From: Colletes latitarsis | Taxonomy: Eukaryota; Arthropoda; Insecta; Hymenoptera; Colletidae | Assembly: GCF_051014445.1 (NCBI RefSeq) | Contig: NW_027488370.1 | Span: 8,556,001-8,620,000 of the forward strand | Direction of reading: 5' to 3' | DNA length: 64,000 bases | Shown here: piece by piece, positions 12,481 to 26,959 of the stretch | Position numbering within the stretch: position 1 is the stretch's first letter | Layout: each line of letters opens with the position of its first letter | Notes under the pieces: generated by a model | What the model was told of the DNA's origin: nothing | Seen by the model: the letters and a program-made list of their open reading frames with translations, nothing else | Database searches by the model: none | Position numbers and translations under genes: made by a program

Positions 12481-15400
12481 ATATTTTAGAGGATAACGCA
12501 TGTTATGTCTAGGTTAGGTCTGGGATTTGCCCTCTTCAGTCTCATACTTCCACATTTTTCACATAGTTATTGGCCAGATCCTGGGTTTTTTCTGGTTTGG
12601 ATCACGTGGTAATATGCTACCGCACTGAAACAGACCATTAAACCTGGTTTCCATCAATATTTTAGAGGATAACGCATGTTAGGTCTATGTTAGGTCTGGG
12701 ATTTGCACAAATCAGGCTCATACTTTCGCATATTTCTCATACTTGTTGAGCAGATCCTGGGCTTTTTTTGGTTTGGATCACGCGGTAATGTGGATCCACA
12801 CTGAAACAGTCCATTAAACCTGGTTTCGATCAATATTTTGGAGGATAACGCATGTTAGGTCTAGGTTAGGTCTGCGATTTGCTCTCATCAGGCTCATACT
12901 TTCGCATATTTCTCATACTTGTTGAGCAGATCCTGGGATCTTTCTGGTTTGGATCACCCAGTAATATGGTACCACACTGAAACTGTCCACTAAACCAGGT
13001 ATCGGCCAATATTTTAGAGGATAACGCATGTTATGTCTAGGTTAGGTCTGGGATTTTCCCTCATCAGACTCATACTTTCGCATACTTCACATACTTGTTG
13101 AACAGATCCTAGGTTTTTTCTTGTTCGGATCACGTAGTAATGTGGTACCACGCTGAAACAGTCAATTAAACCTGGTTTCGATCAATATTTTAGAGGATAA
13201 CTCATGTTAGGTCTAGGCCAGGCCTGGGATATGCCCTCATCAGACTCATACTTTCGCATTCTTCACATACTTGTTGAACAGATCCAGGGTTTTTTTCTGG
13301 TTCGGATCACGTGGTAATGTGGTACCACAATGAAACAGTCGACTAAACATGGTCTCGATCAATATTTTAGAGAATAATTCATGTTAGGACTAGGTTAGCT
13401 CTGGGATTTGCTCTCATCAGGCTCCTACTTTCGCATATTTCTCATACTTGATGGTCAGATTCTGGGCTTTTTCTGGTTTGGATCACGTAGTTATGTGGTA
13501 CCACTCAGAAACAGTGCATTAAGCCTGGTTTCGATCAATATTTTACAGGATAACGCATGTTCTCTCTAGGTTGGGTCTGGGATTTGCCCACAACAGACCC
13601 GTACTTTAGCATTCTTCACATACTTGTTGAACAGATCCTGGGTTTTTTCTATTTTGGAGCACGTAGTAATGTGGTACCACACAGGAACAGTTAATTAAAC
13701 CTGGTTTCGATCCATATTTTAGAGCATAACACATGTTAGGTCTGGGATAGGTCCAGGATTTGCGCTCATCAGGCCCATACCTTCGCATTTGTGACATACC
13801 TGTTGAACAGATCCGGGGTTTTTCTGGTTTGGATCACGTAGTAATGTGGTACCACTCAGGAACAGTCGATTAAACCTGGTATCGATCAATTTTTTTAGAG
13901 GATAACGGATGTTAGGTCTAGGTTAGGCCTGGGATTTGCCACCATCAGACTCATACTTTCGCAATCTTCACATAGTTGTTGAACAGATCCTGGGTTTTTT
14001 CTAGTCTGGAGCACGTAGTAATGTGGTACCACACAGGAACAGTTAATTAAACCTGGTTTCGATCAATATTTTAGAGGATATCGCATGTTAGGTCTAGGTT
14101 AGGTCTGGGATTTGCCCCCATCAGGCTCATACGTCCTCATTCTTCACATACTTCTTGAACAGATCCTGGGTTTTCACTGCTTTGGATCACGTAGTAATGT
14201 GGTACCACACTGAAACAGTCCATTAAACCTGGATTCGATCAATATTTTAGAGGATAACGCATGTTAGGTCTAGGTTAGTTCTGGGATTTGCCCTCATCAG
14301 GCTCATACTTTCGCGTTTTTCACATACTTGGTGAAGAGATCCTGGGCTTTTGCTGGATTGGATCACGTAGTAATGTGGTACCACACTGAAACAGTCCATG
14401 AAACCTGGTTTCGATCAATATTTTAGAGGATAACGGATGTTAGGTCTAGGTTAGGCCTGGGATTTGCCACCATCAGACTCATACTTTCGCAATCTTCACA
14501 TAGTTGTTGAACAGATCCTGGGTTTTTTCTAGTTTGGAGCACGTAGTAATGTGGTACCACACAGGAACAGTCGATTAAACCTGGTATCGATCAATATTTT
14601 TGAGGATAACGCATGTTAGGTCTCGGTTAGGTCTAGGATTTGCCCTCATCTGGGTCATACTTTCGCATGTTACTCAAACTTGCTGGTCAGATTCTGGGCT
14701 TTCATTGGTCTGGATCACGTAGTAATGTGGTACCACACTGAAACAGTCCATTAAACCTGGTTTCGATCAATTTTTTTAGAGGATAACGCATGTTAGGTCT
14801 AGGTTAGGCCAGGGATTTGCCCTCATCGGGGTCATCCTTTCGCAGTTTTAACATACATGTTGACCTGAGCGAAGGTTTTTTCTGCTTTGGATCACGCAGC
14901 AAAGTGGTACCACACTAAAACAGTCAATTAAGCCTGGTTTCGATAAATATTTTAGAGGATAACGCAAGTTATGTCTGGGATAGGTCTGGGATTTGCCCTC
15001 ATCAGGCTCATACTTTCGCGTTTTTCACATACTTTTTGTAGAGATCCTTGCCTTTGGCTGGATTGGATCACGTAGTAGTGTTGTACCACACTGAAACGGT
15101 CCACTAAACCTGGTTTCGATCAATATTTTAGAGAATAATTCGTGTTAGGTCTAGGTTAGGTCTGGGATTTGCCCTCATCAGGATCACACTTTTGCAGTTT
15201 TAACATACATGTTGAACAGATCCCTGGATTTCTCTGGTTTGGATCACGTAGTAATGTGGTGCCACACTGAAGCAGTTAATTAAACCTGGTTTTGATCAAC
15301 ATTTTAGAGGATAACACATGTTAGGTCTGGGTTAGGTCCAGGTTTTGCCCTCATCAGTCTCATACATTCGCATTTTTCACATACTTGTTGAACAGATCCC

Positions 15401-16018
15401 TGGATTTTGCTGGTTTGGATCACATCGTAATGTGGTACCACACTGAAACAGTCAATTAAACCTGGTTTCCATCAATATTTTAGAGGATAACACATGTTAG
15501 GTCTGGGTTAGGTCCAGGATTTGCCATCATCACGGTCATTCTTTCGCAGTTCTAACATACATATTGACATGATCGAGGGTTTTTTCTGCTTTGGATACGT
15601 AGTAAAGTGGTACCACACTGAAACAGACCATTAAACTAGGTTTGGATTAATATTTTTGTGGATAACACATGTTAGGTCTAGGTTAGGTCTGGGATTTGCC
15701 CCCATCAGGGTCATACTTTCGCAGTTTTAACATACATGTTGAACAGATCCCTGGATTTTCCTGGTTTGGATCACGTAGTAATGTGGTACCACACTCAAAC
15801 AGTCAACTAAACCTGGTTTCCACAATATTTTAGAGGATAACACATGTTAGGTCTAGGTTAGGTCCAGGATTTGCCCTCATCAGTCTCATACATTCGCATT
15901 CTTCCCATACTTCTTGAACAGATCCAAGGTTTTTTCTGGTTTGGATCACATAGTAATGTGGTACCACACTGAAACAGTCAATTAAACCTGGTATCGATCA
16001 ATATTTTATAGGACAACG
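12481..16018 (+). repeat. Block duplication A, copy 1
   Basis: Collinear with 19166-22010. The offset is 6686 bp at the left, 6510 bp through most of the block (13211 to about 15350) and 5984 bp at the right end (15850-16018). The copies therefore differ by whole monomers: one lost near the left and three near the right of copy 2. Shared private variants are 'cttccacatttttcacatag', 'gttctctctaggttggg', 'caacagacccg' and 'tataggacaacgc'. No gene seen. Confidence 0.85.
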
Positions 16019-16779
16019 CAAGTTAGGTCTAGGCCAGGCCTGGGATATGCCCTCATCAGGCTCATACTTTCGCATATTTCTCGTTCTTGTTGGCCAGATC
16101 CCGGGTTTTTTCTGGTTTGGATCACGTAGTAATGTTGTACCACACTGAAACAGTCCATTAAACCTAGTTTCGATCAATATTTTAGTGGATAACTCATGTT
16201 AGGTCTAGGTTAGGACTGGGAATTGCTCTCATCAGGCTCGAACTTTCGCATGTTTCTCATACTTGATGGCCAGATTCTTGGTTTCCTCGGCATTGGATCA
16301 CGCACTAATGTGATACCACACTGAAACAGTAAATTAAACCTGGTTTCGATCAATGTTTTACAGGATATCGCATGTTAGGTCTGCGTTAGGTCTGGGATTT
16401 GCCCTCATCTGGCACATATATTCGAATTTTTCGTATACATGTTCGCCAGAGCCTGAGCTTTTTCTCGTTTGGATCACGCAGTGATGTGGTACCACACTGA
16501 AACAGTCCATTAAACCAGGTTTCGTTCAATATTTTATATGATAACGCATGTTAGGTCTAGGTCAGGCCTGGGATTTGCCCTCATCAGGGTCATACTTTCG
16601 CATTTTTCACATACTTGTTGTACAGATCCCTGGGTTTCTCTGGTTTGGATCACGTAGTAATGAGGTACCACACAGAAACAGTCCATTAAATCTGGTTTCT
16701 ATCAATATTTTAGAGGATAACGCATGTTAGGTCTAGGTTAGATCCGGGATTTGCTCTCATCAGGCTCATACTTTCGCAT

Positions 16780-17170
16780 ATTTCTCATACTAGATGGCCA
16801 GATTGTGGGCTTTTTTTGGTTTGGATCACGTAGTAATGTGGTACCACACAGAAATAGTCAACTCAACCTGGATTCGATCAATATTTTAGAGGATAACTCA
16901 TATTAGGTCTAGGACAGGCCTGGGATTTGCCTTCATCAGACTCATACCTTCGCACTTCTCATATAATTGTTGAACAGATCCCGGGTTTGTTCTGGTTTCG
17001 ATCACGTAGTAATGTGGTACCACACTGAAACAGTCCATTAAACCTAGTTTCGATCAACATTTTCGAGGATAGCGCATGTTTGGCCTAGGTTAGGTCTGGG
17101 ATTTGCACACATCAGGCTCATACTTTCGCATATTTCTCATACTTGATGGCCAGATTCTGGGCTTTATTTG
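16780..17170 (+). repeat. Block duplication H, copy 1
   Basis: Matches 17484-17874 at an offset of 704 bp (exactly four monomers). The shared variants are 'cacagaaatagtcaactcaa', 'aactcatattagg' and 'gcatgtttggcctagg'. Confidence 0.75.
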
Positions 17171-17483
17171 GTTTGGATCACGTAGTAATGACGTATCACA
17201 CTGAAACAGTCGATTAAACCTGGTCTCGATCAATATTTTAGAGGATGACGCTTGTTAGGTCTTGGTTAGGTCTGGGATTTGCCCTCATCAGACTCATGCT
17301 TTCGCTTTCTTCACACACTTGTTGAACAGATCCCTGGGTTTCTCTGGTTTGGATCACGTAGTAATGAGGTACCACACTGAAACAGACCATTAAACCTGGT
17401 TTCGATCAATATTTTAGAGGATAACGCATGTTAGTTCTAGGTTAGGTCTGGAATTTGCTCTCATCAGGCTCATACTTTCGCAT

Positions 17484-17874
17484 ATTTCTCATACTTGATG
17501 GCCAGATTGTGGGCTTTTTTTGGTTTGGATCACGTAGTAATGTGGTACCACACAGAAATAGTCAACTCAACCTGGATTCGATCAATATTTTAGAGGATAA
17601 CTCATATTAGGTCTAGGACAGGCCTGGGATTTGCCCTCATCAGACACATACCTTCGCACTTTTCATATAATTGTTGAACAGATCCCGGGTTTGTTCTGGT
17701 TTCGATCACGTAGTAATGTGGTACCACACTGAAACAGCCCATTAAACCTAGTTTCGATCAACATTTTCGAGGATAGCGCATGTTTGGCCTAGGTTAGGTC
17801 TGGGATTTGCACACATCAGGCTCATACTTTCGCATATTTCTCATACTTGATGGTCAGATTCTGGCTTTTTTTGG
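17484..17874 (+). repeat. Block duplication H, copy 2
   Basis: Second copy of 16780-17170. It differs at a few positions, for example 'cagacacatacc' against 'cagactcatacc'. Confidence 0.75.
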
Positions 17875-19165
17875 TTTGGATCACGCAGTAATGTGGATCT
17901 ACACTGAAACAGTCCATTAAACCTGGTTTCGATCAATATTTTAGAGGATAACGCATGTTATGTCCAGGTTATGTCTGGGATTTGCTCTCATCAGGCTCAT
18001 ACTTTCGCATATTTCTCATACTTGTTGAACAGATCCCGGGCTTTTCTGGTTTGGATCACGTGGTAAAGTGGTACCACAATGAAACAGACGACTAAACCTG
18101 GTCTCGATCAATATTTTAGTGGATAACGCATGTTAGGTCTGGATTAGGTCTAGGATTTGCCCTCATCAGTCTCATACTTCCTCATTCTTCACATACTTCT
18201 TGTACAGATCCTGGGATTTTTCTGGTCTGGATCACATAGTAGTGGGGTACCACACTTATACAGTCCATTAAACCTGGTTTCGATCAATATTTTAGAGGAT
18301 AACGCATGTGAGGTCTAGGTTTGGCCTTGGATTTGCCCTCATCAGTCTCATACTTCCACATTCCTCACATACTTCTTGAACAGATCCTGGGTTTTTTCTG
18401 GTTTGGATCACATAGTGGTGTGGTACCACACTGAAGCAGTCGATTAAACATGGTTTTGATCAATATTTTAGAGGATCACACATGTTAGGTCTGGGTCAGG
18501 TCTGTGATTTGCCCCCATGAGGCTAATACTTTCGCATATTTCACATACTTGTTGGCCAGATCCTGGGCTTCTTCTGGTTTGGATCATGTAGTAATGTGGG
18601 ACCACACTGAAACAGTGGATTAAACGTTGTTTCGATCAATATTTTAGAGGATAACGCATGTTAGGTCTATGCTAGGTCTGTGATTTGCACCCATCAGGCT
18701 CATACTTTCGCTTATTTCTCATACTTGATGTCCAGATTCTGGGCTTTTTTTGGTTTGGATCACGTAGTAATGTGTTACCACACTGAAACAGTCCACTAAA
18801 CCTGGTTTCGATCAATGTTTTAGAGGATAACGCATGTTAGGTCTAGGTTAGGCCTTGGATTTGCCCTCATCAGACTCATGCTTCCGCTTTCTTCACACAC
18901 TTGTTGAACAGATCTCGGATTTTTTCTGGTGTGGATCACGTGGTAATGTGTTACCACACTATAACAGACCATTAAACATGGTTTCGATCAATATTTTAGA
19001 AGTTAACACACGTTAGGTCTAGGTTAGGTCTGGGATTTGCTCTCATCAGGCTCATACTTTCGCATATTTCACATACTTGTTGTCCAGATCCTGGGCTTCT
19101 TCTGGTTTGGATCACGTAGTAATGTGGGTCCACACTGAAACAGTCGATTAAACCTCGTTTCGATC

Positions 19166-22010
19166 AATATTTTAGAGGATAACGCATGTTAGGTCTTGGC
19201 TAGGTCTGGGATTTGCCCTCTTCAGTCTCATACTTCCACATTTTTCACATAGTTATTGGCCAGATCCTGGGTTTTTTCTGGTTTGGATCACGTGGTAATA
19301 TGTTACCGCACTGAAACAGACCATTAAACCTGGTTTCGATCAATATTTTAGAGGATAACGCATGTTAGGTCTATCTTAGGTCTGGGATTTGCACACATCA
19401 GGCTCATACTTTCGCATATTTCTCATACTTGTTGAGCAGATCCTGGGCTTTTTTTGGTTTGGATCACGCGGTAATGTGGATCCACACTGAAGCAGTCCAT
19501 TAAACCTGGTTTCGATCAATATTTTGGAGGATAACGCATGTTAGGTCTAGGTTAGGTCTGCGATTTGCTCTCATCAGGCTCATACTTTCGCATATTTCTC
19601 ATACTTGTTGAGCAGATCCTGGGATTTTTCTGGTTTGGATCACCCAGTAATATGGTACCACACTGAAACTGTCCACTAAACCAGGTATCGGCCAATATTT
19701 TAGAGGATAACGCATGTTATGTCTAGGCCAGGCCTGGGATATGCCCTCATCAGACTCATACTTTCGCATTCTTCACATACTTGTTGAACAGATCCAGGGT
19801 TTTTTTCTGGTTCGGATCACGTGGTAATGTGGTACCACAATGAAACAGTCGACTAAACATGGTCTCGATCAATATTTTAGAGAATAATTCATGTTAGGAC
19901 TAGGTTAGCTCTGGGATTTGCTCTCATCAGGCTCCTACTTTCGCATATTTCTCATACTTGATGGTCAGATTCTGGGCTTTTTCTGGTTTGGATCACGTAG
20001 TTATGTGGTACCACTCAGAAACAGTGCATTAAGCCTGGTTTCGATCAATATTTTACAGGATAACGCATGTTCTCTCTAGGTTGGGTCTGGGATTTGCCCA
20101 CAACAGACCCGTACTTTAGCATTCTTCACATACTTGTTGAACAGATCCTGGGTTTTTTCTATTTTGGAGCACGTAGTAATGTGGTACCACACAGGAACAG
20201 TTAATTAAACCTGGTTTCGATCCATATTTTAGAGCATAACACATGTTAGGTCTGGGATAGGTCCAGGATTTGCGCTCATCAGGCCCATACCTTCGCATTT
20301 GTGACATACCTGTTGAACAGATCCGGGGTTTTTTCTAGTCTGGAGCACGTAGTAATGTGGTACCACACAGGAACAGTTAATTAAACCTGGTTTCGATCAA
20401 TATTTTAGAGGATATCGCATGTTTGGTCTAGGTTAGGTCTGGGATTTGCCCCCATCAGGCTCATACTTCCGCATTCTTCACATACTTGTTGGGCAGATCC
20501 TGGGTTTTTTCTAGTCTGGAGCACGTAGTAATGTGGTACCACACAGGAACAGTTAATTAAACCTGGTTTCGATCAATATTTTATAGGATAACGCATGTTA
20601 GGTCTGGGTTAGGTCTGGGATTTGCCCTTATCAGTCTCATACGTCCTCATTCTTCACATACTTCTTGAACAGATCCTGGGTTTTCACTGCTTTGGATCAC
20701 GTAGTAATGTGGTACCACACTGAAACAGTCCATTAAACCTGGATTCGATCAATATTTTAGAGGATAACGCATGTTAGGTCTAGGTTAGGTCTGGGATTTG
20801 CCCTCATCAGGCTCATACTTTCGCGTTTTTCACATACTTGGTGAAGAGATCCTGGGCTTTTGCTGGATTGGATCACGTAGTAATGTGGTACCACACTGAA
20901 ACAGTCCATGAAACCTGGTTTCGATCAATATTTTAGAGGATAACGGATGTTAGGTCTAGGTTAGGCCTGGGATTTGCCACCATCAGACTCATACTTTCGC
21001 AATCTTCACATAGTTGTTGAACAGATCCTGGGTTTTTTCTAGTTTGGAGCACGTAGTAATGTGGTACCACACAGGAACAGTCGATTAAACCTGGTATCGA
21101 TCAATATTTTTGAGGATAACGCATGTTAGGTCTCGGTTAGGTCTAGGATTTGCCCTCATCTGGGTCATACTTTCGCATGTTACTCAAACTTGCTGGTCAG
21201 ATTCTGGGCTTTCATTGGTCTGGATCACGTAGTAATGTGGTACCACACTGAAACAGTCCATTAAACCTGGTTTCGATCAATTTTTTTAGAGGATAACGCA
21301 TGTTAGGTCTAGGTTAGGCCAGGGATTTGCCCTCATCGGGGTCATCCTTTCGCAGTTTTAACATACATGTTGACCTGAGCGAAGGTTTTTTCTGCTTTGG
21401 ATCACGCAGCAAAGTGGTACCACACTAAAACAGTCAATTAAGCCTGGTTTCGATAAATATTTTAGAGGATAACGCAAGTTATGTCTGGGATAGGTCTGGG
21501 ATTTGCCCTCATCAGGCTCATACTTTCGCGTTTTTCACATACTTTTTGTAGAGATCCTTGCCTTTGGCTGGATTGGATCACGTAGTAGTGTTGTACCACA
21601 CTGAAACAGTCCATTAAACCTGGTTTCGATCAATATTTTAGAGAATAATTCGTGTTAGGTCTAGGTTAGGTCTGGGATTTGCCCTCATCAGGATCACACT
21701 TTTGCAGTTTTAACATACATGTTGAACAGATCCCTGGATTTCTCTGGTTTGGATCACGTAGTAATGTGGTGCCACACTGAAGCAGTTAATTAAACCTGGT
21801 TTTGATCAACATTTTAGAGGATAACGCATGTTAGGTCTGGGTTAGGTCCAGGATTTGCCCTCATCAGTCTCATACATTCGCATTCTTCCCATACTTCTTG
21901 AACAGATCCAAGGTTTTTTCTGGTTTGGATCACATAGTAATGTGGTACCACACTGAAACAGTCAATTAAACCTGGTATCGATCAATATTTTATAGGACAA
22001 CGCAAGTTAG
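19166..22010 (+). repeat. Block duplication A, copy 2
   Basis: Second copy of the 12481-16018 block, shortened by whole-monomer losses. Between about 20333 and 20640 it carries two similar 'ctagtctggagcacg' monomers where copy 1 differs, which suggests local exchange after the duplication. The overall register is restored at 20641 ('acgtcctcat'). Confidence 0.85.
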
Positions 22011-25000
22011 GTCTAGGATAGGTCCGGGATTTGCCCTCATCAGGCTCATATTTTCGCGTTTTTCACATACTTGTTGCACAGACCCCTGGCTTTTTCTGTT
22101 TTGGATCACGTAGTAATGTGGTACCACACTGAAACAGTCGATAAATCCTGGTTTCGATCAATATCTTAGAGGTTAACGCATGTTAGGTCTAGGTTAGGCC
22201 TGGGATTTGCCCTCATCACCGTCATACTTTCGCTGTTTTAACATACATATTGACCTGAGCGAGGGTTTTTTCTGCTTTGGATCACGTAGTAAAGTGGTAC
22301 CACACTGAAACAGTCAATTAAACCTGGTTTCGACCAATATCTGAGAGGATAACGCAAGTTAGGTCTGGGATCAGTCCGGGATTTGCCCTCATCAGGCTCA
22401 TACTTTCGCGTTTTTCACATACTTGTTGAACAGATCCTGGGTATTTCTGGTTTGGATCACGTAGTAATGTGGTACCACACTGAAACAGACCATTAAACTA
22501 GGTTTGGATTAATATTTTAGTGGATAACACATGTTAGGTCTAGGTTAGGTCTGGGATTTGCCCCCATCAGGGTCATACTTTCGCAGTTTTAACATACATG
22601 TTGAACAGATCCCTGGATTTTCCTGGTTTGGATCACGTAGTAATGTGGTACCACACTCAAACAGTCCATTAAACCTGGTTTCGATCAATATTTTAGAGGA
22701 TAACACAAGTTAGGTCTTGGATAGTTCTGGGATCTGCCCTCATCAGGCTCATACCTTCGCATTTTTCACATACCTGTTGATCAGATCCTGGGTTTTTCTG
22801 GTTTGGATCACGTAGTAATGTGGCACCACACTGAAACAGTCCATTAAACCTGGTTTCGATCAATATTTTAGAGGATAACGCATGTTAGGTCTAGGTTAGG
22901 CCAGGGATTTGCCCTCATCGGGGTCATCCTTTCGCAGTTTTGACATACATGTTGACCTGAGCGAGTGTTTTTTCTGCTTTCGATCACGTAGCAAAGTGGT
23001 ACCACACTAAAGCAGTCAATTAAACCTGGTTTCGATAAATACTTTAGAGGATAACGCAAGTTATGTCTGCGATAGGTCTGGGATTTGCCCTCATCAGGCT
23101 CATACTTTCGCGTTTTTCACATACTTGTTGTAGAGATCCTGGGCTTTTGCTGGATTGGATCACGTAGTAATGTGGTACCACACTGAAACAGTCCATTAAA
23201 CCTGGATTCGATCAATATTTTAGAGAATAATTCATGTTAGGACTAGGTTAGGTCTGGGATTTGCTCTCATCAGGCTCGTACTTTCGCATATTTCTCATAC
23301 TTGATGGTCAGATTCTGGGCTTTTTCTGGTTTGGATCACGTAGTTATGTGGTACCACTCAGAAACAGTGCATTAAACCTGGTTTCGATCAATATTTTAGA
23401 GGATAACGCATGTTCTGTCTAGGTTGGATCTGGGATTTGCCCACAACAGACCCATACTTTCGCATTCTTCACATACTTGTTGAACAGATCCTGGGTTTTT
23501 TTCTGGTTTGGATCACGTAGTAATGTGGTACCACACTGAAACAGTCCATTAAATCTGGTTTCGCTCAATATCTTAGACGATAACTCATGTTAGGTCTAGG
23601 TTAGGCTTGGGATTTGCCCTCATCAGACTCATACTTTCGCATTCTTCACATACTTGTTGAGCAGATCCTGGGATTTTTTCGGGATTGGATCATGTAGTAA
23701 TGTGGTGCCACACTGAAACAGGCCATTAAACATGGTTTCGATCAATATTTTAGAGGAAAACGCATGTTCGTTCTGGGATAGGTCTAGGATTTGCCCACAT
23801 CAGGGTCATATTTTCGCATTTTTCACATACTTGTTGAGCAGATCCTGGGATCTTTTCTGGATTGTATCACGTAGCAATGTGGTGCCACACTGAAACAGTC
23901 CGTTAAACCTGGTTTCGATCAATATTTTAGAGGATAACGCATGTTAGGTCTAGGTTAGGTCTGGGATTTGCCCACATCAGGGTCGTACTTACACATTTCT
24001 CGCATACATGTTGGCCAGATCCTGGGTTTTTTCTGGTTTGGATCACGTAGTAATGTGGTACCACACTGAAACAGTCGATTAAACCTGGTTTCGATCAACA
24101 TTTTAGAGATGATAACGCATGTTAGGTCTTGGTTAGGTCTATGATTTGCCCTCATCTGGGTCATACTTTCGCATGTTACCCAAACTTGTTGGCCAGATTC
24201 TGGGCTTTCACTGGTCTGGATCACGTAGTAATGTAGTACCACACTGAAACAGTCGATTAAACCTGGTTTCGATCAACATTTTAGAGGATAACGCAAGTTA
24301 GGTCTGGGATAGGTCTGGGATTCGCCCTCATCAGGCTCATACTTTCGTATATTTCTCATACTTCATGGCTAGATCCTGGGCTATTTCTGGATTGGATCAC
24401 GTAGTAATGTGGTACCACACTGAAACAGTCGATTAAACCTGGTTTCGATTAATATTTTATAGGATAACGCAAGTTAGGTCTGGGACAGGTCTGGGATTTG
24501 CACACATCAGGGTCATATTTTCGCGTTTTTCACATACTTGTTACACAGATCCCTGGCTTTTTCTGGTTTGGATCACGTACTAATGTGGTACCACACTGAA
24601 ACAGTCCATTAAACCTGGTTTCGGTCAATATTTTAGGGAATAATTCATTTTAGGTCTAGGTTAGGTCTGGTATTTGCTCTCATCGGGCTCGTAATTTCGC
24701 ATATTTCTCATACTTGATGGTCAGATTCTAGGCTTTTTCTGGTTTGGATCGCGTAGTAATGTGGTACCACACCGAAACAGTCCATTAAACCTGGTTTCGT
24801 TCAATATTTTAGAGGATAACGCATGTCATGTCTAGGTTAGGCCTGGGATTTGCCCACATCAGACTCATACTTTCGCATTCTTCACTTACTTGTTGAACAG
24901 GTCCTGGGTTTTATTCTGGTTTGGATCACGTAGTAATGTGGTACCACACTGAAACACTCGATTAAACCTGGTTTCGACAATATTCTTGAGGATAACGCAT

Positions 25001-26200
25001 GTTAGGTCTAGGTTAGGCCTGAGATTTTCCCTCATAGACTCATACTTTCGCATTGTTCACATACTTGTTGAACAGATCCTGGGTTTTTTCAGGTTTGGAA
25101 CACGTAGTAATGTGGTACCACACTGAAACAGTCGATTAATCCCGGTTTCAATCAATATCATAGAGGATAACGCATGTTAGGTCTAGGTTAGGTCTGGGAT
25201 TTGCCCTCATCAGGCTCATACTTTCGCATATTACTCATACTTGTTGGCTAGATCCCGGGCGTTTTCTGGATTCGATCACGTATTAATGTGGTACCACACT
25301 GAAACAGTCGATTAAACCTGGTTTCGATGAATATTTTTGAGGATAACGCTTGTTAGGTCGAGGTTAGGCCTGGGATTTTCCCTCATCAGACTCATATATT
25401 CGCTTCCTTCACATACTTGTTGAACAGATCCTGGGTTTTTTCTGGTTTGGATCACGTAGGAATGTGGTACCACACTGAAACAGTCGATTAAACCTCGTTT
25501 CGATCAATATTTTTGAGGATAACGCATGTTAGGTCTAGGTTAGGCCTGGGATTTTCCCTCATCAGACTCATACTTTCGCATTCTTCACATACTAGTTGAA
25601 CAGATCCTGGGTTATTTCTCGTTTGGATCACGTAGTAATGTGGTACCACACTGAAACAGTCAACTGAACCTGGTTTCCATCAATATTTTAGAGGATAACG
25701 CAAGTTAGGTCTGGGATAGGTCTGGGATTCGCCCTCATCAGGGTCAAATTTTCGCATTTCTCACATACTTGTTGAACAGATCCTGGAATTTTTTCTGGAT
25801 AGGATCACGTGGTAGTGTGGTACCACACTGAAACAGTCCATTAAACCTGGTTTCGATCAATATTTTAGAGGATAACGCATGTTAGGTCTAGGTTAGGTCT
25901 GGGATTTGCTCTCATCAGGCTCATACTTTCGTATATTTCTCATTCTTGTTGGCTAGATCCTGGGCTTTTTCTGGATTGGAACACGTAGTAATGTGGTACC
26001 ACACTGAAACTGTCAATTAGTCGTGGTTTCCGTCAATATGTTAGAGGATAACACATGTTAGGTCTAGGATTTGCCCTCATCAGTCTCATACTTTCACATT
26101 CTTCACATACTTCTTGAACAGATCCTATGTTTTTTCAAGCTTCGATCACATAGTAATGTGGTACCACACTGAAACAGTCAATTAAACCTGGTTTCGATCA
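22011..26200 (+). repeat. Satellite domain 4, individually diverged monomers
   Basis: The monomers keep the 176-bp period but differ from each other at scattered sites, and I saw few long near-identical blocks. Examples are the 'gagcgagtgttttttctgc' monomer at about 22957, the 'gggattttttcgggattgg' monomer near 23670 and the 'gagatgataacgc' insertion near 24106. This looks like a less recently homogenised part of the array. No gene seen. Confidence 0.9.
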
Positions 26201-26214
26201 ATATTTTAGAGAAT
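26050..26214 (+). repeat. Contracted 165-bp monomer
   Basis: Only one 11-mer follows the anchor ('catgttaggtctaggatttgcc' in place of two), so the unit is 165 bp between anchors. It shares 'agtctcatactttcacattc' and 'gatcctatgttttttc' with the contracted monomer at 42930, which suggests a common origin. Confidence 0.88.
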
Positions 26215-26959
26215 AATTCATGTTAGGTCTGGGTTAGGTCTGGGATTTGCTCTCATGAGGCTCGTACTTTCGCATATTTCTTATACTTGATGGACAGAAC
26301 CTGGGCTTTTTCTGGTTCGGATCACGTAGTAACGTGATACCACACTGAAATAGTCGATTAAACCTGGTTTCGATCAATATTTTTGAGGATAACGCAAGTT
26401 ATGTCTGGATTAGTTCCGGGATTTGCCATCATCAGGCTCATACTTTCGCATACTTCTCATTCTTGTTGGCCAGATCCTTTTCTTCCACTGGTTTGGATCA
26501 TGTAGTAATGTGATGCCACACTGAAACAGTCAATTAATCCTGGTCTTGATAAATATTTTAGAGGATAACGCAAGTTATGTCTGTGTAAGTTCTGGGATTT
26601 GACCTCATCAGGCTCAGACTTTCGCGTTTTTCACATACTTGTTGAACAGATCCTGGGTTTTTTCTGGTTTGGATCACGTAGTAATGTGATACCACACTGA
26701 AACAGTCCATTAAACTTGGTCTTGATAAATATTTTAGAGGATAACGCAAGTTATGTCTGGGTAAGATCTGGGATTCGCCCTCATCAGGCTGAGACTTTCG
26801 CGTTTTTCACACACTTGTTGAACAGATCCTGGGTTTTTTCTGGTTCGGATCACGTAGTAATGTGGTACCACACTGAAACAGTCGATTAAACCTGGTTTCG
26901 ATCAATATTTTTGAGGATAACGCATGTTAGGTCTAGGTTAGGTTGGGGATTTGCTCTCG

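Larger units (their letters stand above)
16019..19165 (+). repeat. Satellite domain between the two A copies
   Basis: 176-bp monomers of mixed type, including diverged versions of the 'ggacaggcctggg' monomer near 16912 and 17616. A local four-monomer (704 bp) duplication joins 16780-17170 to 17484-17874. No gene seen; one short plus-strand open frame at 16548-16730 is satellite sequence. Confidence 0.92.
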
